This document shows, one piece after another, positions 8,473 through 16,548 of a DNA stretch of 64,000 nt (positions within the stretch are counted from its first letter, which is position 1; each line of letters begins with the position of its first letter). The notes beneath the pieces were generated by a model, which was given only the letters and a program-made list of their open reading frames with translations, was not told where the DNA came from and made no database searches. The DNA is taken from assembly GCA_020248265.1 (NCBI GenBank), contig JADCHX010000023.1, positions 29,770 through 93,769 on the forward strand. The letters run 5' to 3'. Source of the stretch: Rhodocyclaceae bacterium (GTDB taxonomy: Bacteria; Pseudomonadota; Gammaproteobacteria; Burkholderiales; CAIKXV01). The position numbers were made by a program, and so were the translations under genes.

Positions 8473-9267
8473 CTATTGCATGTGCCAGCCATGGCTGACG
8501 ATCACCGACTGCCCGGTCAGCGCAGCGCTCGGAAACGCGGCCAGGAACAGCGCGGTCTGCGCGACGTCCTCGACCGTGGTGAACACCCCGTCGACCGTGT
8601 CCTTCAGCATGATCGTACGCACCACTTCGTCCTCGCTGATGCCGTGGCGCCGCGCGAGCTCGGGAATCTGCGCGATCACCAGCGGCGTCTTCACGAAGCC
8701 GGGGCAGATCACGTTGGTGCGCACGCCCTGCGGACCGCCTTCCTTGGCTACCGCCTTCGCCAGGCCGACCAGCGCGTGCTTGGCCGACACATAGGGCGCC
8801 TTCAGCGCCGAGGCTTCCCTGGAATGCACCGAGCCCATGTACAGCAGGCAGCCACCGCGCCCGGCTGCGTACATCCGGCGCAGCGCGGCGCGCGTGCAGA
8901 GGAATGCGCCGTCGAGGTGGATGCCGATCATCCGGCGCCATTCGTCGAAGGTGAAGTCCTGTACCGGCTTGACCATCTGGATGCCGGCGTTGGAGACCAC
9001 GATGTCGATGTCGCCGAAGGCGGCCGTACAGGCATCGAACCCGGCCTCGACCTGCAGTTCGTCGGTCACGTCCATCGCGACGGCGATCGCCCGGCCGCCG
9101 GCTGCGTTGATCGCGGCGGCCGCCGCCTCGGCGCCTGGCCCGTTCAGATCGGCCAGCGCCACCGCGCAGCCCGCCTCCGCGTACACCCCGGCGATCGCGC
9201 GGCCGATGCCGCTGGCTGAACCGGTCACCAGCGCAGTCTTCCCGTCGAGCCGCTGCCCGCCGCTCAT
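8473..9267 (-). CDS. 3-hydroxybutyrate dehydrogenase (SDR family)
   Basis: 264-residue short-chain dehydrogenase that oxidises (R)-3-hydroxybutyrate to acetoacetate with NAD. Seen: cofactor motif TGSASGIG (residues ~16-23), DVTD after the third strand, SNAG, the active-site Ser in GSVHS and Tyr-x-x-x-Lys in YVSAK. The C-terminal [10 protein letters not shown] closely resembles the ending of bacterial BdhA/HbdH proteins and is the main reason for naming the substrate. The start overlaps the stop of the upstream amidohydrolase by four bases (ATGA), so the two are translationally coupled. In polyhydroxybutyrate-forming bacteria this enzyme acts in PHB breakdown; no PHB genes are seen nearby. Confidence 0.88.
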   Translation of the reverse strand: MSGGQRLDGKTALVTGSASGIGRAIAGVYAEAGCAVALADLNGPGAEAAAAAINAAGGRAIAVAMDVTDELQVEAGFDACTAAFGDIDIVVSNAGIQMVKPVQDFTFDEWRRMIGIHLDGAFLCTRAALRRMYAAGRGGCLLYMGSVHSREASALKAPYVSAKHALVGLAKAVAKEGGPQGVRTNVICPGFVKTPLVIAQIPELARRHGISEDEVVRTIMLKDTVDGVFTTVEDVAQTALFLAAFPSAALTGQSVIVSHGWHMQ

Positions 9268-10757
9268 GCCCGGCCCTCCCTGCGCAGCACGCGTCCGGGC
9301 CGCTCACCGGTCGCGCATCCGTCGCGCCACACAGGCGTGCCGTTCACCATCACCGTGTGGATGCCGGCGGCCGGTTGCACCGGCGCATCGAAGGTGGCGC
9401 TGTCGATCACGGTTGCAGGGTCGAACAGCACGAGGTCGGCGAACGCACCCTGCGCCACGCGGCCGCGGCCGTGCAGCCCGAAGCGCGCGGCCGGCAGCCC
9501 GGTCATCTTGTGCACCGCGACCTCCAGCGGGAACAACCCGAGGTCGCGGCTGTAATGGCCCAGCACGCGGGGGAAGGTGCCCCACAGTCGCGGATGCGGG
9601 CTGGCATCGTGCGGCAGGCCGTCGGAACCGATCATGGTCTCGGGAAAGGCCAGGATACGCTGCACGTCGTGTTCGTCCATCATGAAATAGATCGCTCCTG
9701 CAGGTTGCAGACGCTGTACGGCCTCTTCGGCCGCGATGCCCCACCCGGCCGCGACCTGCGCAAGATCGCGGCCGGCGCATTCCGGATGCGGCGTCGACCA
9801 GGCGACCAGCACCCGCGAGGACATCGCCAGTCGCGACGCGCTGAGCACGGTCGAGGACGCTTCGTAAGGGTAGCAGTCGAGCGACACCGGCTGCCGCTGC
9901 ATGGCATCGGCGATCCGTGCGAGCGTCTCCACCGACCGCCCGTGGTTGGCCAGGCCAGCCACCTTGTGGTGCGAGATCACCACTCCGATGCCGCAGGCCC
10001 GGCCGATCTCCAGCGTCTCGTCGATCGCCGGCAGGATCGCCTCGGCCTCGTTGCGCATGTGGGTCACGTACAACCCGCCGCAGTCGGTCAGCCGGCGCGA
10101 CAGCTCGATCAGCTCCGAGGTCGGCGCGGCTGCGGCCGGCGGATAGAAGGTGCCGGTCGACAGGCCGATCGCCCCGGCCTGCATCGCCTCGTCGATCGCC
10201 GCGCACATGCGGCGACACTCCGCCGGCGATGCCGCGCGCGACAGGTCGTCCATCGCGGCCGCGCGCAGCGTCGAATGGCCGACCAGGAAGGCCGCGTTGG
10301 TCGCGGCCGGGTGACGCTCGAACGCATCGAAGTAGTCGCGGAAGGTCGGGAAGCGGAACCACTCGCCGCTCGCATCGAGCAGGTCGAGCGGCTGCGGCGG
10401 ACGGCCGCGGCCAGAGAGCCCGGCGAGCGAGATGCCGCAGTTGCCGGCAACCACCGTGGTCACGCCCTGGCTGACCTTGGGCGACATCGCGCCGCCATCG
10501 ATCAGCATGCGGTCGTCATGGGTGTGCACGTCGATGAAACCCGGCGCCAGCGCGAGCCCGGATGCGTCGATCGAGGCTGCGCCGCGCAGCGTCCCGGGCG
10601 CGCCCAGCGCGGCAATGCGATCGCCGTCGATCGCGACATCGCCGGCGAATCGGGGCGCGCCGCTGCCGTCGAACACGGTCGCGTTCGAGATCACCAGCGC
10701 GGGGGCCCGCTGCGAAGCTGCGAGGATCGTCGATCCGCCCCCGGGCTCAGTCTGCAT
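9264..10757 (-). CDS. N-acyl-D-amino-acid deacylase/amidohydrolase family protein
   Basis: 497-residue amidohydrolase of the D-aminoacylase group. The metal site is seen as [10 protein letters not shown] (~residue 75), the Cys bridge region as GNCGIS, then THMRNEA, VVISHHK and the catalytic Asp in [10 protein letters not shown]. The N-terminal composite beta-domain ([26 protein letters not shown]) and C-terminal [14 protein letters not shown] strand close the fold. Members release D-amino acids from N-acyl forms, and some act on other cyclic amides. The gene overlaps the FAD oxidase upstream by 11 bases and the SDR downstream by 4, so all three share one transcript. The real substrate is not known. 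Confidence 0.87.
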   Translation of the reverse strand: MQTEPGGGSTILAASQRAPALVISNATVFDGSGAPRFAGDVAIDGDRIAALGAPGTLRGAASIDASGLALAPGFIDVHTHDDRMLIDGGAMSPKVSQGVTTVVAGNCGISLAGLSGRGRPPQPLDLLDASGEWFRFPTFRDYFDAFERHPAATNAAFLVGHSTLRAAAMDDLSRAASPAECRRMCAAIDEAMQAGAIGLSTGTFYPPAAAAPTSELIELSRRLTDCGGLYVTHMRNEAEAILPAIDETLEIGRACGIGVVISHHKVAGLANHGRSVETLARIADAMQRQPVSLDCYPYEASSTVLSASRLAMSSRVLVAWSTPHPECAGRDLAQVAAGWGIAAEEAVQRLQPAGAIYFMMDEHDVQRILAFPETMIGSDGLPHDASPHPRLWGTFPRVLGHYSRDLGLFPLEVAVHKMTGLPAARFGLHGRGRVAQGAFADLVLFDPATVIDSATFDAPVQPAAGIHTVMVNGTPVWRDGCATGERPGRVLRREGRA

Positions 10758-12123
10758 CCGGCAGCACCTTGCCCGGATTCATGATCCCCAGCGGGTCGAG
10801 CGCGTGCTTGATCGCCTGCATGGCCATCACCGCTCCCTCGCCATGCTCGCGCGCGAGGTAACCGCGCTTGCCGATGCCGATGCCGTGCTCGCCCGTGCAG
10901 GTTCCACCAGCATCGATCGCACGCTCGACGAGTGCTGCATGCAGCGATACGGTCAGCGCGCGTTCGCGATCGTCGCGCGCGAGATAGGTCACGTGGAAGT
11001 TGCCGTCGCCGACATGGCCGACGATCGGCGCCAGCAGGCCGGCAGCCTGGCTGTCGTGCTGCGCCGCCAGCACGCATTCGGCCAGCCGCGAGATGGGTAC
11101 GCAGACATCGGCGACCATGCTGTGCGCGCCGGGCTGCAGCGCCAGTGCGGCGTAATACGCGGCATGCCTCGCCTTCCACAGGCGGTTGCGTTCCTCGGTC
11201 TTCTCAGCCCGGCGGAAGGCACCGCCGCCATGGCTCGCCGCCAGCCCCGCGACGGTGGCCGTCTGCTCGGCCACGCCGGCCTCGCTGCCGTGGAACTCGT
11301 AAAAAAGGGTCGGTGCCGGCACGAATTCGTCGAGCTTCGAATAGGCAATGGACGCCTGCATCTGCAGTTCGTCCAGCAGTTCGATGCGCGCCACCGGGAC
11401 GCCGAGCTGTATCGTCTCGATCACGCTGCGCACCGCTCCTTCGAGCGAGTCGAACTGGCATACCGCGGAGGCGATCCGTTCCGGCTGGCCGTAGAGCTTC
11501 AGCTGCACCTCGGTGATCACGCCCAGCGTGCCTTCGGAGCCGACGAACAGGCGGGTCAGGTCGTAGCCGGCGGCCGACTTGCGCGCCCGCCCGCCGGTGC
11601 GGATGACCTCCCCTGACGGGGTGACGACGGTCAGCCCCAGCACGTTCTCGCGCATCGTGCCGTAGCGCACCGCATTGGTTCCCGATGCACGGGTCGAGGC
11701 CATCCCGCCCAGCGACGCGTCGGCGCCCGGATCGATCGGGAAGAACAGGCCATGCTCCTTCAGCGCATCGTTGAGCTGCAGCCGGGTCACGCCCGCCTGC
11801 ACGCGTGCATCGAGGTCGTCGACGTTGACCGAAAGCACCCGGTTCATGCGCGACAGGTCGAGCGACAGCCCGCCACGCACCGGGATCGACGCGCCCTCGA
11901 TGCCGGTGCCGGTTCCGAACGGCACCACCGGCATGCGGCAGGCCGATGCGAGCCGGAGTGCCGCCGATACGTCGTCGGTCGACTCGACGAACAGCACGGC
12001 GTCCGGCAGCGCATGCGCATGGCCGGACTCGTCGCGGGAATGCTGCTCGCGGATCGCATGGGTCGTCTGCAAGCGGTCGCCGGCCAGCGCGCGCAAGCGG
12101 TCCAGGGTCCCTGCTTCGATCAT
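10747..12123 (-). CDS. FAD-binding oxidase, GlcD/D-lactate dehydrogenase type
   Basis: About 458 residues of the FAD-linked oxidase family (VAO fold) that includes glycolate oxidase subunit GlcD and D-lactate dehydrogenase (cytochrome). The PCMH FAD site is clear: VVPFGTGTGIEGASIPVRGG then GADASLGGMASTRASGTNAVRYGTMRENVLG. The C-terminal GHVGDGNFH and GTCTGEHGIGIGKRGYL motifs carry family active-site residues. I start at ATG 12123 (IEAGTLDRLRAL); longer frames to 12336 run into the divergent dusA. It is the first gene of a four-gene minus-strand operon, so a 2-hydroxyacid released by the amidohydrolase could be its substrate (inference). Confidence 0.87.
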   Translation of the reverse strand: MIEAGTLDRLRALAGDRLQTTHAIREQHSRDESGHAHALPDAVLFVESTDDVSAALRLASACRMPVVPFGTGTGIEGASIPVRGGLSLDLSRMNRVLSVNVDDLDARVQAGVTRLQLNDALKEHGLFFPIDPGADASLGGMASTRASGTNAVRYGTMRENVLGLTVVTPSGEVIRTGGRARKSAAGYDLTRLFVGSEGTLGVITEVQLKLYGQPERIASAVCQFDSLEGAVRSVIETIQLGVPVARIELLDELQMQASIAYSKLDEFVPAPTLFYEFHGSEAGVAEQTATVAGLAASHGGGAFRRAEKTEERNRLWKARHAAYYAALALQPGAHSMVADVCVPISRLAECVLAAQHDSQAAGLLAPIVGHVGDGNFHVTYLARDDRERALTVSLHAALVERAIDAGGTCTGEHGIGIGKRGYLAREHGEGAVMAMQAIKHALDPLGIMNPGKVLPDAD

Positions 12124-12144
12124 CGAGGCCTCTGCGACAGTTGG

Positions 12145-12153
12145 TGGGATAAT
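12145..12153 (+). promoter_or_regulatory. Possible extended -10 promoter of dusA
   Basis: TGGGATAAT fits the extended -10 pattern TGnTATAAT with a good hexamer (GATAAT) and lies about 32 bases before the proposed dusA start, in the short gap between divergent genes. No -35 box is evident, as is common for extended -10 promoters. Read by eye only. Confidence 0.35.
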
Positions 12154-12184
12154 TCTAGGCCGTTTCCTCGCCATCGAGCAGCCC

Positions 12185-13219
12185 TTGCAACTGTCGCCCG
12201 CCACGCCGGCCCTGCCGGCGCCCCTGTCCCATCGCTTCTGCGTCGCGCCGATGATGGACCTGACCGACCGCCATGCGCGCTTCTTCCTGCGCCTGCTGTC
12301 GCGGCATGCACGGCTGTACACCGAGATGGTCACCACCGGGGCGCTCCTGCATGGCGATCGCGCCCGCTTCCTGCGCTTCGACCGCGCCGAGCATCCGGTC
12401 GCGATCCAGCTCGGCGGCAGCGATCCGGCGGCACTCGCCGCCTGCGCGGCATTCGCCGAGGCCGAGGGCTACGACGAGGTGAACCTGAACGTCGGCTGCC
12501 CGAGCGACCGCGTGCAGTCCGGGCGCTTCGGTGCCTGCCTGATGGCCGAGCCGGCGCTGGTCGCCGAAGGCGTCGCGGCGATGATCGCGGCGGTACGCAT
12601 CCCGGTGACGGTGAAGACCCGCATCGGCATCGACCGCGACGATTCGACCGAGCGTCTGTACACGCTCGTCGACGCGGTCGCGGCCGCTGGCTGCCGCACG
12701 CTGATCGTCCACGCGCGCAACGCCTGGCTCGATGGCCTCAGCCCGAAGGACAACCGGGAAATCCCGCCGCTGCGCTATCCGGTGGTCGGGCAGTTGAAGC
12801 GCGACCGGCCAGGGCTGTCGATCGTGATCAATGGTGGCCTGCAGACGATCGACGACTGCCAGCAGGCGCTGGATACCTTCGCGCTCGATGGCGTCATGCT
12901 CGGCCGCGCCGCCTACTACTCGCCCTGGCTGCTCTCCGAGGTCGACCGCAGCCTGTTCGGCGACGCGTCGCGAACGGTCGACCGGCATGAAGTGGTCGAG
13001 GCGATGATCGGCTACGCCTGCGCCCGGATGGCCGAAGGCACGCCGCTTGCATCCGTCACGCGCCACATCCTCGCGCTCTACCAGTCGGTACCCGGCGCCC
13101 GCGCATGGCGCCGGCTTCTCAGCGAACGCGCGCCCAGGGTCGGCACCGCCCAGGCCATGGGAATCGAGGTGATGCGCGCCGCGCTGGCCTGCGTCGAGCC
13201 AGGCCAGGCGGCGGCCTGA
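12185..13219 (+). CDS. dusA: tRNA-dihydrouridine(20/20a) synthase DusA
   Basis: 344-residue FMN-dependent enzyme that reduces uridine 20 and 20a in the tRNA D-loop using NADPH. It follows E. coli DusA almost motif by motif: RFCVAPMMDLTDRHARFFLRLLSR, YTEMVTTGALLHGD, HPVAIQLGGSDPAALA, NLNVGCPSDRVQ with the catalytic Cys near residue 105, VKTRIGID, IVHARNAWLDGLSPKDNREIPPL and INGGLQ. No ATG occurs ahead of the conserved first strand; TTG 12185 is the best start by length, though GTG/ATT alternatives a few codons earlier are possible. Its stop overlaps the ATG of the following EamA transporter (TGATG). Confidence 0.92.
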   Translation: MQLSPATPALPAPLSHRFCVAPMMDLTDRHARFFLRLLSRHARLYTEMVTTGALLHGDRARFLRFDRAEHPVAIQLGGSDPAALAACAAFAEAEGYDEVNLNVGCPSDRVQSGRFGACLMAEPALVAEGVAAMIAAVRIPVTVKTRIGIDRDDSTERLYTLVDAVAAAGCRTLIVHARNAWLDGLSPKDNREIPPLRYPVVGQLKRDRPGLSIVINGGLQTIDDCQQALDTFALDGVMLGRAAYYSPWLLSEVDRSLFGDASRTVDRHEVVEAMIGYACARMAEGTPLASVTRHILALYQSVPGARAWRRLLSERAPRVGTAQAMGIEVMRAALACVEPGQAAA

Positions 13220-14163
13220 TGCCGCATCCGCCGGACGGCAGCGGCGCGACCGGCGCCACGGTCGCGCCGACGGCGCACGATGCGACGGCGAGGGACGCCA
13301 CGGCCAGGGCGGCGAAAGCCCAGGCGCGCGGCATCGTGGCCATGATGATCAGCGCACTGCTTCTGATGCTTGGCGACTCGATCTCGAAGTTCCTGCTCGA
13401 GACCTATCCGATCGGCCAGGTGATCACCATCCGACAGTTCGCCGCGGTCCTGGTGATCCTCGCCTGGGCACTGTCGGTGGGCGGGCCGTCCGTGCTCAGG
13501 ATCGTATCGTGGCGCGGCCAGCTGGTACGCGGCGGCCTGTTCCTCGCCGGCACGTTCGTGATCCTCAGCGCCCTGCACCGGCTGCCGCTGGCCACGGTCA
13601 CCGCGATCACCTTCGCCAGCCCGATCTTCGTAGCGGCGCTGTCGGCACCCGTCCTGGGCGAGAAGGTCGCACGCAGGCTGTGGATCGCGATCATCGTCGG
13701 CTTCATCGGCGTGCTGGTGATGATCCGGCCGGGAGCCGCCAGCTTCGAGTGGGCGCTCCTGCTGCCGGTGATCGGCGCTGCGGTCAACGGCGTGCGCGAC
13801 CTCGTGTCGCGCCGGCTGTCGCGTACCGACCACTCGCTGTCCATCCTGTTCTGGTCGACCCTCATCGTCGCGCTGGGCGGCCTGCTGATGGAGCCCTCGG
13901 GATGGCTGCCGGTCAGCGCCGGCATGCTCGCCTGGTTCGTGCTCGCCGGCGTGATCAATGCCGGCGCGCATTTCGCGATGATCGAAGGCCTGCGGCTCGG
14001 ACGCGCCGCGGTGGTGACGCCGTTCAAGTACACCGGTCTGGTCTGGGCGGTGCTGCTCGGCGTACTGCTCTGGAACGAGTGGCCCGACCGCTGGCTGCTG
14101 CTGGGTGCACTGATCGTGATCGGCGCCGGCATCTACATGAGCCGGGTACCCGCGACCCGCTAG
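13219..14163 (+). CDS. EamA/DMT family transporter
   Basis: 314-residue inner-membrane protein of the drug/metabolite transporter superfamily. After a ~38-residue Ala/Thr-rich, low-complexity N-terminus come about ten hydrophobic helices in two EamA repeats (about 40-175 and 185-310). Typical signatures: LPLATVTAITFASPIFVAAL in repeat 1 and the matching GRAAVVTPFKYTGLVWAVLLGVLLWNEWP in repeat 2. ATG 13219 overlaps the dusA stop, suggesting coupled translation. The last four bases, CTAG, serve as overlapping stop codons for this gene and the convergent pyrD. Such proteins export amino acids, nucleosides or other metabolites; the substrate is unknown. Confidence 0.88.
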   Translation: MPHPPDGSGATGATVAPTAHDATARDATARAAKAQARGIVAMMISALLLMLGDSISKFLLETYPIGQVITIRQFAAVLVILAWALSVGGPSVLRIVSWRGQLVRGGLFLAGTFVILSALHRLPLATVTAITFASPIFVAALSAPVLGEKVARRLWIAIIVGFIGVLVMIRPGAASFEWALLLPVIGAAVNGVRDLVSRRLSRTDHSLSILFWSTLIVALGGLLMEPSGWLPVSAGMLAWFVLAGVINAGAHFAMIEGLRLGRAAVVTPFKYTGLVWAVLLGVLLWNEWPDRWLLLGALIVIGAGIYMSRVPATR

Positions 14164-15242
14164 CTTGAGCCGCGCAGGTCGACGCCGACCGCTTCGCCGA
14201 GGCTCGCGAAGCCGTCACGGCGCAGCAGCGCCGCCAGGTCGCGCTTGATCTGGTTGACCAGCGGCAACCCGTAGAACACCAGTGCCGAGTAGAGCTGGAC
14301 CAGCGAAGCGCCCGCGCGGATCTTCGCGTAGGCGTCCGCGCCGCTGGACACGCCACCACAGCCGATGATCGGCAGGCGCCCGCCGGTCGCGCGCGCGAAA
14401 TCGGCGAGGCAGGCATTGGCCCGTGGCAGCAGCGGCGCGCCGGAAAGGCCACCGGCCTGCGCGGCATCCCGGCCCAGCAGCCCGGGCGGCCGCTCGATCG
14501 TGGTGTTGCCGATGATCAGGCCGTCGAGGCCGGTCGCGAGCGCCACTTCGGCGATGTCCTGTACCTGCTGCGCATCGAGGTCGGGGCCCACCTTGGCCAG
14601 CAGCGGCGGTGGCTTGCAGCCGGCCGGGGTCGCCTCGCCCCTGGCCACGAGCACCCGCCCGAGCAGGTCCTCGATCGGTGCGCGCGCCTGCATGCCACGC
14701 AGCCCCGGGGTGTTGGGCGAGGAGATGTTGCACACCAGGTAGTCGGCCAATCCGGCAACGGCCCGGATGCCGATGACGTAGTCGGCCGCACCATCGGCGG
14801 TTTTCTTGTTCTTGCCGAGGTTCGCACCGACGATACCGCGCGCCCCACCCCGGCGGCGGCGCGCCCGCAGCCGCTCGGCATAGGCGTCGATGCCCTGGCT
14901 GTTGAACCCGAACCGGTTGATCACTGCCCGGTCTTCGGTGAGCCGGTACAGGCGCGGCTTCGGGTTGCCCGGCTGCGGCTTCGGCGTGACCGAACCGGCC
15001 TCCACGAACCCGAAACCGGCCCTGAGCATCGGATCGACCACCTCGGCATCCTTGTCGAAACCGGCGGCGAGCCCGATCGGGCTCGCGAAATCGAGATTCC
15101 AGATCCGCGTCGCGAGGATCGGATCCTCGTACGGGCCGGGCATCGGTGCCAGGCCCAGCTTCAACGCGGACAACGCGACAAGGTGGGCGGCTTCAGGGTC
15201 GAGCCGGTGCAGCAGTCGTTGCGACCAGGGGATATCGTTCAT
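14160..15242 (-). CDS. pyrD: Dihydroorotate dehydrogenase (quinone), class 2
   Basis: 360-residue FMN enzyme of pyrimidine synthesis that oxidises dihydroorotate to orotate and passes electrons to ubiquinone at the inner membrane. The class 2 N-terminal helical region (SQRLLHRLDPEAAHLVALSALKLG) is present. Other marks: GLAAGFDKDAEVVDPMLRAGFGFVEAGSVTPKPQPGNPKPRLYRL, NRFGFNSQG, CNISSPNTPGLR with the catalytic Ser, and IIGCGGVSSGADAY for phosphate binding. ATG 15242 (NDIPWSQRLL) gives the E. coli-like start; a longer frame to 15284 adds only low-complexity residues. It converges on the EamA gene with overlapping stops. Confidence 0.95.
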   Translation of the reverse strand: MNDIPWSQRLLHRLDPEAAHLVALSALKLGLAPMPGPYEDPILATRIWNLDFASPIGLAAGFDKDAEVVDPMLRAGFGFVEAGSVTPKPQPGNPKPRLYRLTEDRAVINRFGFNSQGIDAYAERLRARRRRGGARGIVGANLGKNKKTADGAADYVIGIRAVAGLADYLVCNISSPNTPGLRGMQARAPIEDLLGRVLVARGEATPAGCKPPPLLAKVGPDLDAQQVQDIAEVALATGLDGLIIGNTTIERPPGLLGRDAAQAGGLSGAPLLPRANACLADFARATGGRLPIIGCGGVSSGADAYAKIRAGASLVQLYSALVFYGLPLVNQIKRDLAALLRRDGFASLGEAVGVDLRGSS

Positions 15243-15407
15243 GGCTGCCGATTCTATCCCGCCTGCCCGTGCTGCCGGCCGCATGCTGCTACGGCAGGTC
15301 CGCGCAACAGCATGCGCGCCTCATCTGCTACCCTCGCGCCCACTACGTGTGACCACCCCTGCAAAGCCGCGCCGGATGCGCGGCGCATCGACCGGACGGG
15401 CCCCTGC

Positions 15408-15980
15408 ATGAAGCGAATGATCATCGGCATCACCGGCGCGTCCGGCATCATCTACGGCGTGCGCGCCCTCGAGATCCTGCGCGAACTGCCCGACGTTGAA
15501 ACCCACCTCGTGATGTCGCCGTCGGCCGCGCGCACGCTGGTCGAGGAAACCGACTACGACCTGGACCACGTGAAGTCGCTGGCCAGCGCCCAGCACAACT
15601 ACCGCGACATCGGGGCATCGATTTCCAGTGGCTCCTTCAAGACCGAAGGCATGCTGGTGGCCCCCTGCTCGATCAAGACCCTTTCGGGCATCGCCAATTC
15701 GTTCGACGACGAACTGATCGTGCGCGCCGCAGACGTCTGCCTGAAAGAGCGCCGGCGCGTCGTGCTGCTGCTGCGCGAGACGCCGCTGCATGCAGGCCAT
15801 ATCTCGCTGATGGAACAGGCCACGCGCAATGGCGCGATCATCATGCCGCCAGTGCCCGCCTTCTACCATCGGCCGAAGACCCTCGACGACATCGTCACCC
15901 AGACCGTCGGCCGCGCGCTCGACCTGTTCGGCATCGACACGCGCACGGTAAAACGCTGGAAGGACGAGCCGGCATCGTGA
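15408..15980 (+). CDS. ubiX: UbiX family flavin prenyltransferase
   Basis: 190-residue UbiX/PAD1 flavoprotein that prenylates FMN to make the cofactor of UbiD-type decarboxylases, acting in ubiquinone synthesis or aromatic acid decarboxylation. Seen: N-terminal GITGASGIIYGVR for FMN phosphate binding, SGSFKTEGMLVAPCSIKTLSGIANSF in the middle, RRRVVLLLRETPLHAGH and the closing MPPVPAFYHRPKTLDDIV stretch. ATG 15408 is the only start giving family length. No ubiD partner is in the window, so general ubiquinone synthesis is the simplest role. Its stop overlaps the GTG start of the next gene. Confidence 0.93.
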   Translation: MKRMIIGITGASGIIYGVRALEILRELPDVETHLVMSPSAARTLVEETDYDLDHVKSLASAQHNYRDIGASISSGSFKTEGMLVAPCSIKTLSGIANSFDDELIVRAADVCLKERRRVVLLLRETPLHAGHISLMEQATRNGAIIMPPVPAFYHRPKTLDDIVTQTVGRALDLFGIDTRTVKRWKDEPAS

Positions 15981-16507
15981 CGGCAGACGCCACCGGCAAG
16001 GACAGCTTCTGGGGCTTCTCGCTGCGCATCTATGCCCGGCCGGACGTGCCGCAGGCCTGCCTGGCCCTGCAGGACGAGGGCGGCGCCGACGTCAACCTGG
16101 TGCTGTTCCTGCTGTACCTTGCCGATTGCGGTCGGATGCTCGACGAGGCCGCCGTGGCAGCGCTAGACCAGGCCACGCGCGACTGGCGTGAGCAGGTAGT
16201 GAAGCCGCTGCGCGGCGTGCGCCGCCTGCTGAAGGAAGACATCGGGGCGTTCCAGGCGGACGCGACCGCCTCGCTGCGCAGCGACGTCAAACGGACCGAA
16301 CTGGCCGCCGAGAAGTTGCAGCAGTTCACCCTCGAGGCGCTCGCCCCACCAGCCACCGCGGGCGAAGCGGCGACCTCGCGGCGGCTCGCGGCGGCGACCC
16401 ACCTCGCCAGCTACGCCGCGCGCTGCGGCAACTGGCCGGAGGAAGCGCTGCATGTGCTGATCGACGCGTGGGCCGCAGATGCGTCATCGCGCGGCATGCT
16501 GGACTGA
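15977..16507 (+). CDS. TIGR02444/DUF2390 family protein
   Basis: 176-residue protein recognised by its opening SFWGFSLRIYARPDVPQACLALQDEGGADVNLVLFLLYLADCGRML, the signature of the uncharacterised TIGR02444 family found in many Proteobacteria. The remainder is helical: WREQVVKPLRGVRRLLKE, then an ELAAEKLQQFTLEAL segment. No membrane segment or catalytic motif is seen, so it is probably cytoplasmic. The GTG start overlaps the ubiX stop by 3 bases, which links it to ubiX in one transcript. Function is unknown. Confidence 0.85.
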   Translation: MTADATGKDSFWGFSLRIYARPDVPQACLALQDEGGADVNLVLFLLYLADCGRMLDEAAVAALDQATRDWREQVVKPLRGVRRLLKEDIGAFQADATASLRSDVKRTELAAEKLQQFTLEALAPPATAGEAATSRRLAAATHLASYAARCGNWPEEALHVLIDAWAADASSRGMLD

Positions 16508-16548
16508 GCAGCCGCCCGGCACTCGCCTTACCGGAGGACAATCCGGCC

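Noticed and set aside
12155..13066. Minus-strand frame overlapping dusA
   Set aside because: dusA matches E. coli DusA motif by motif; the opposite frame is a shadow.
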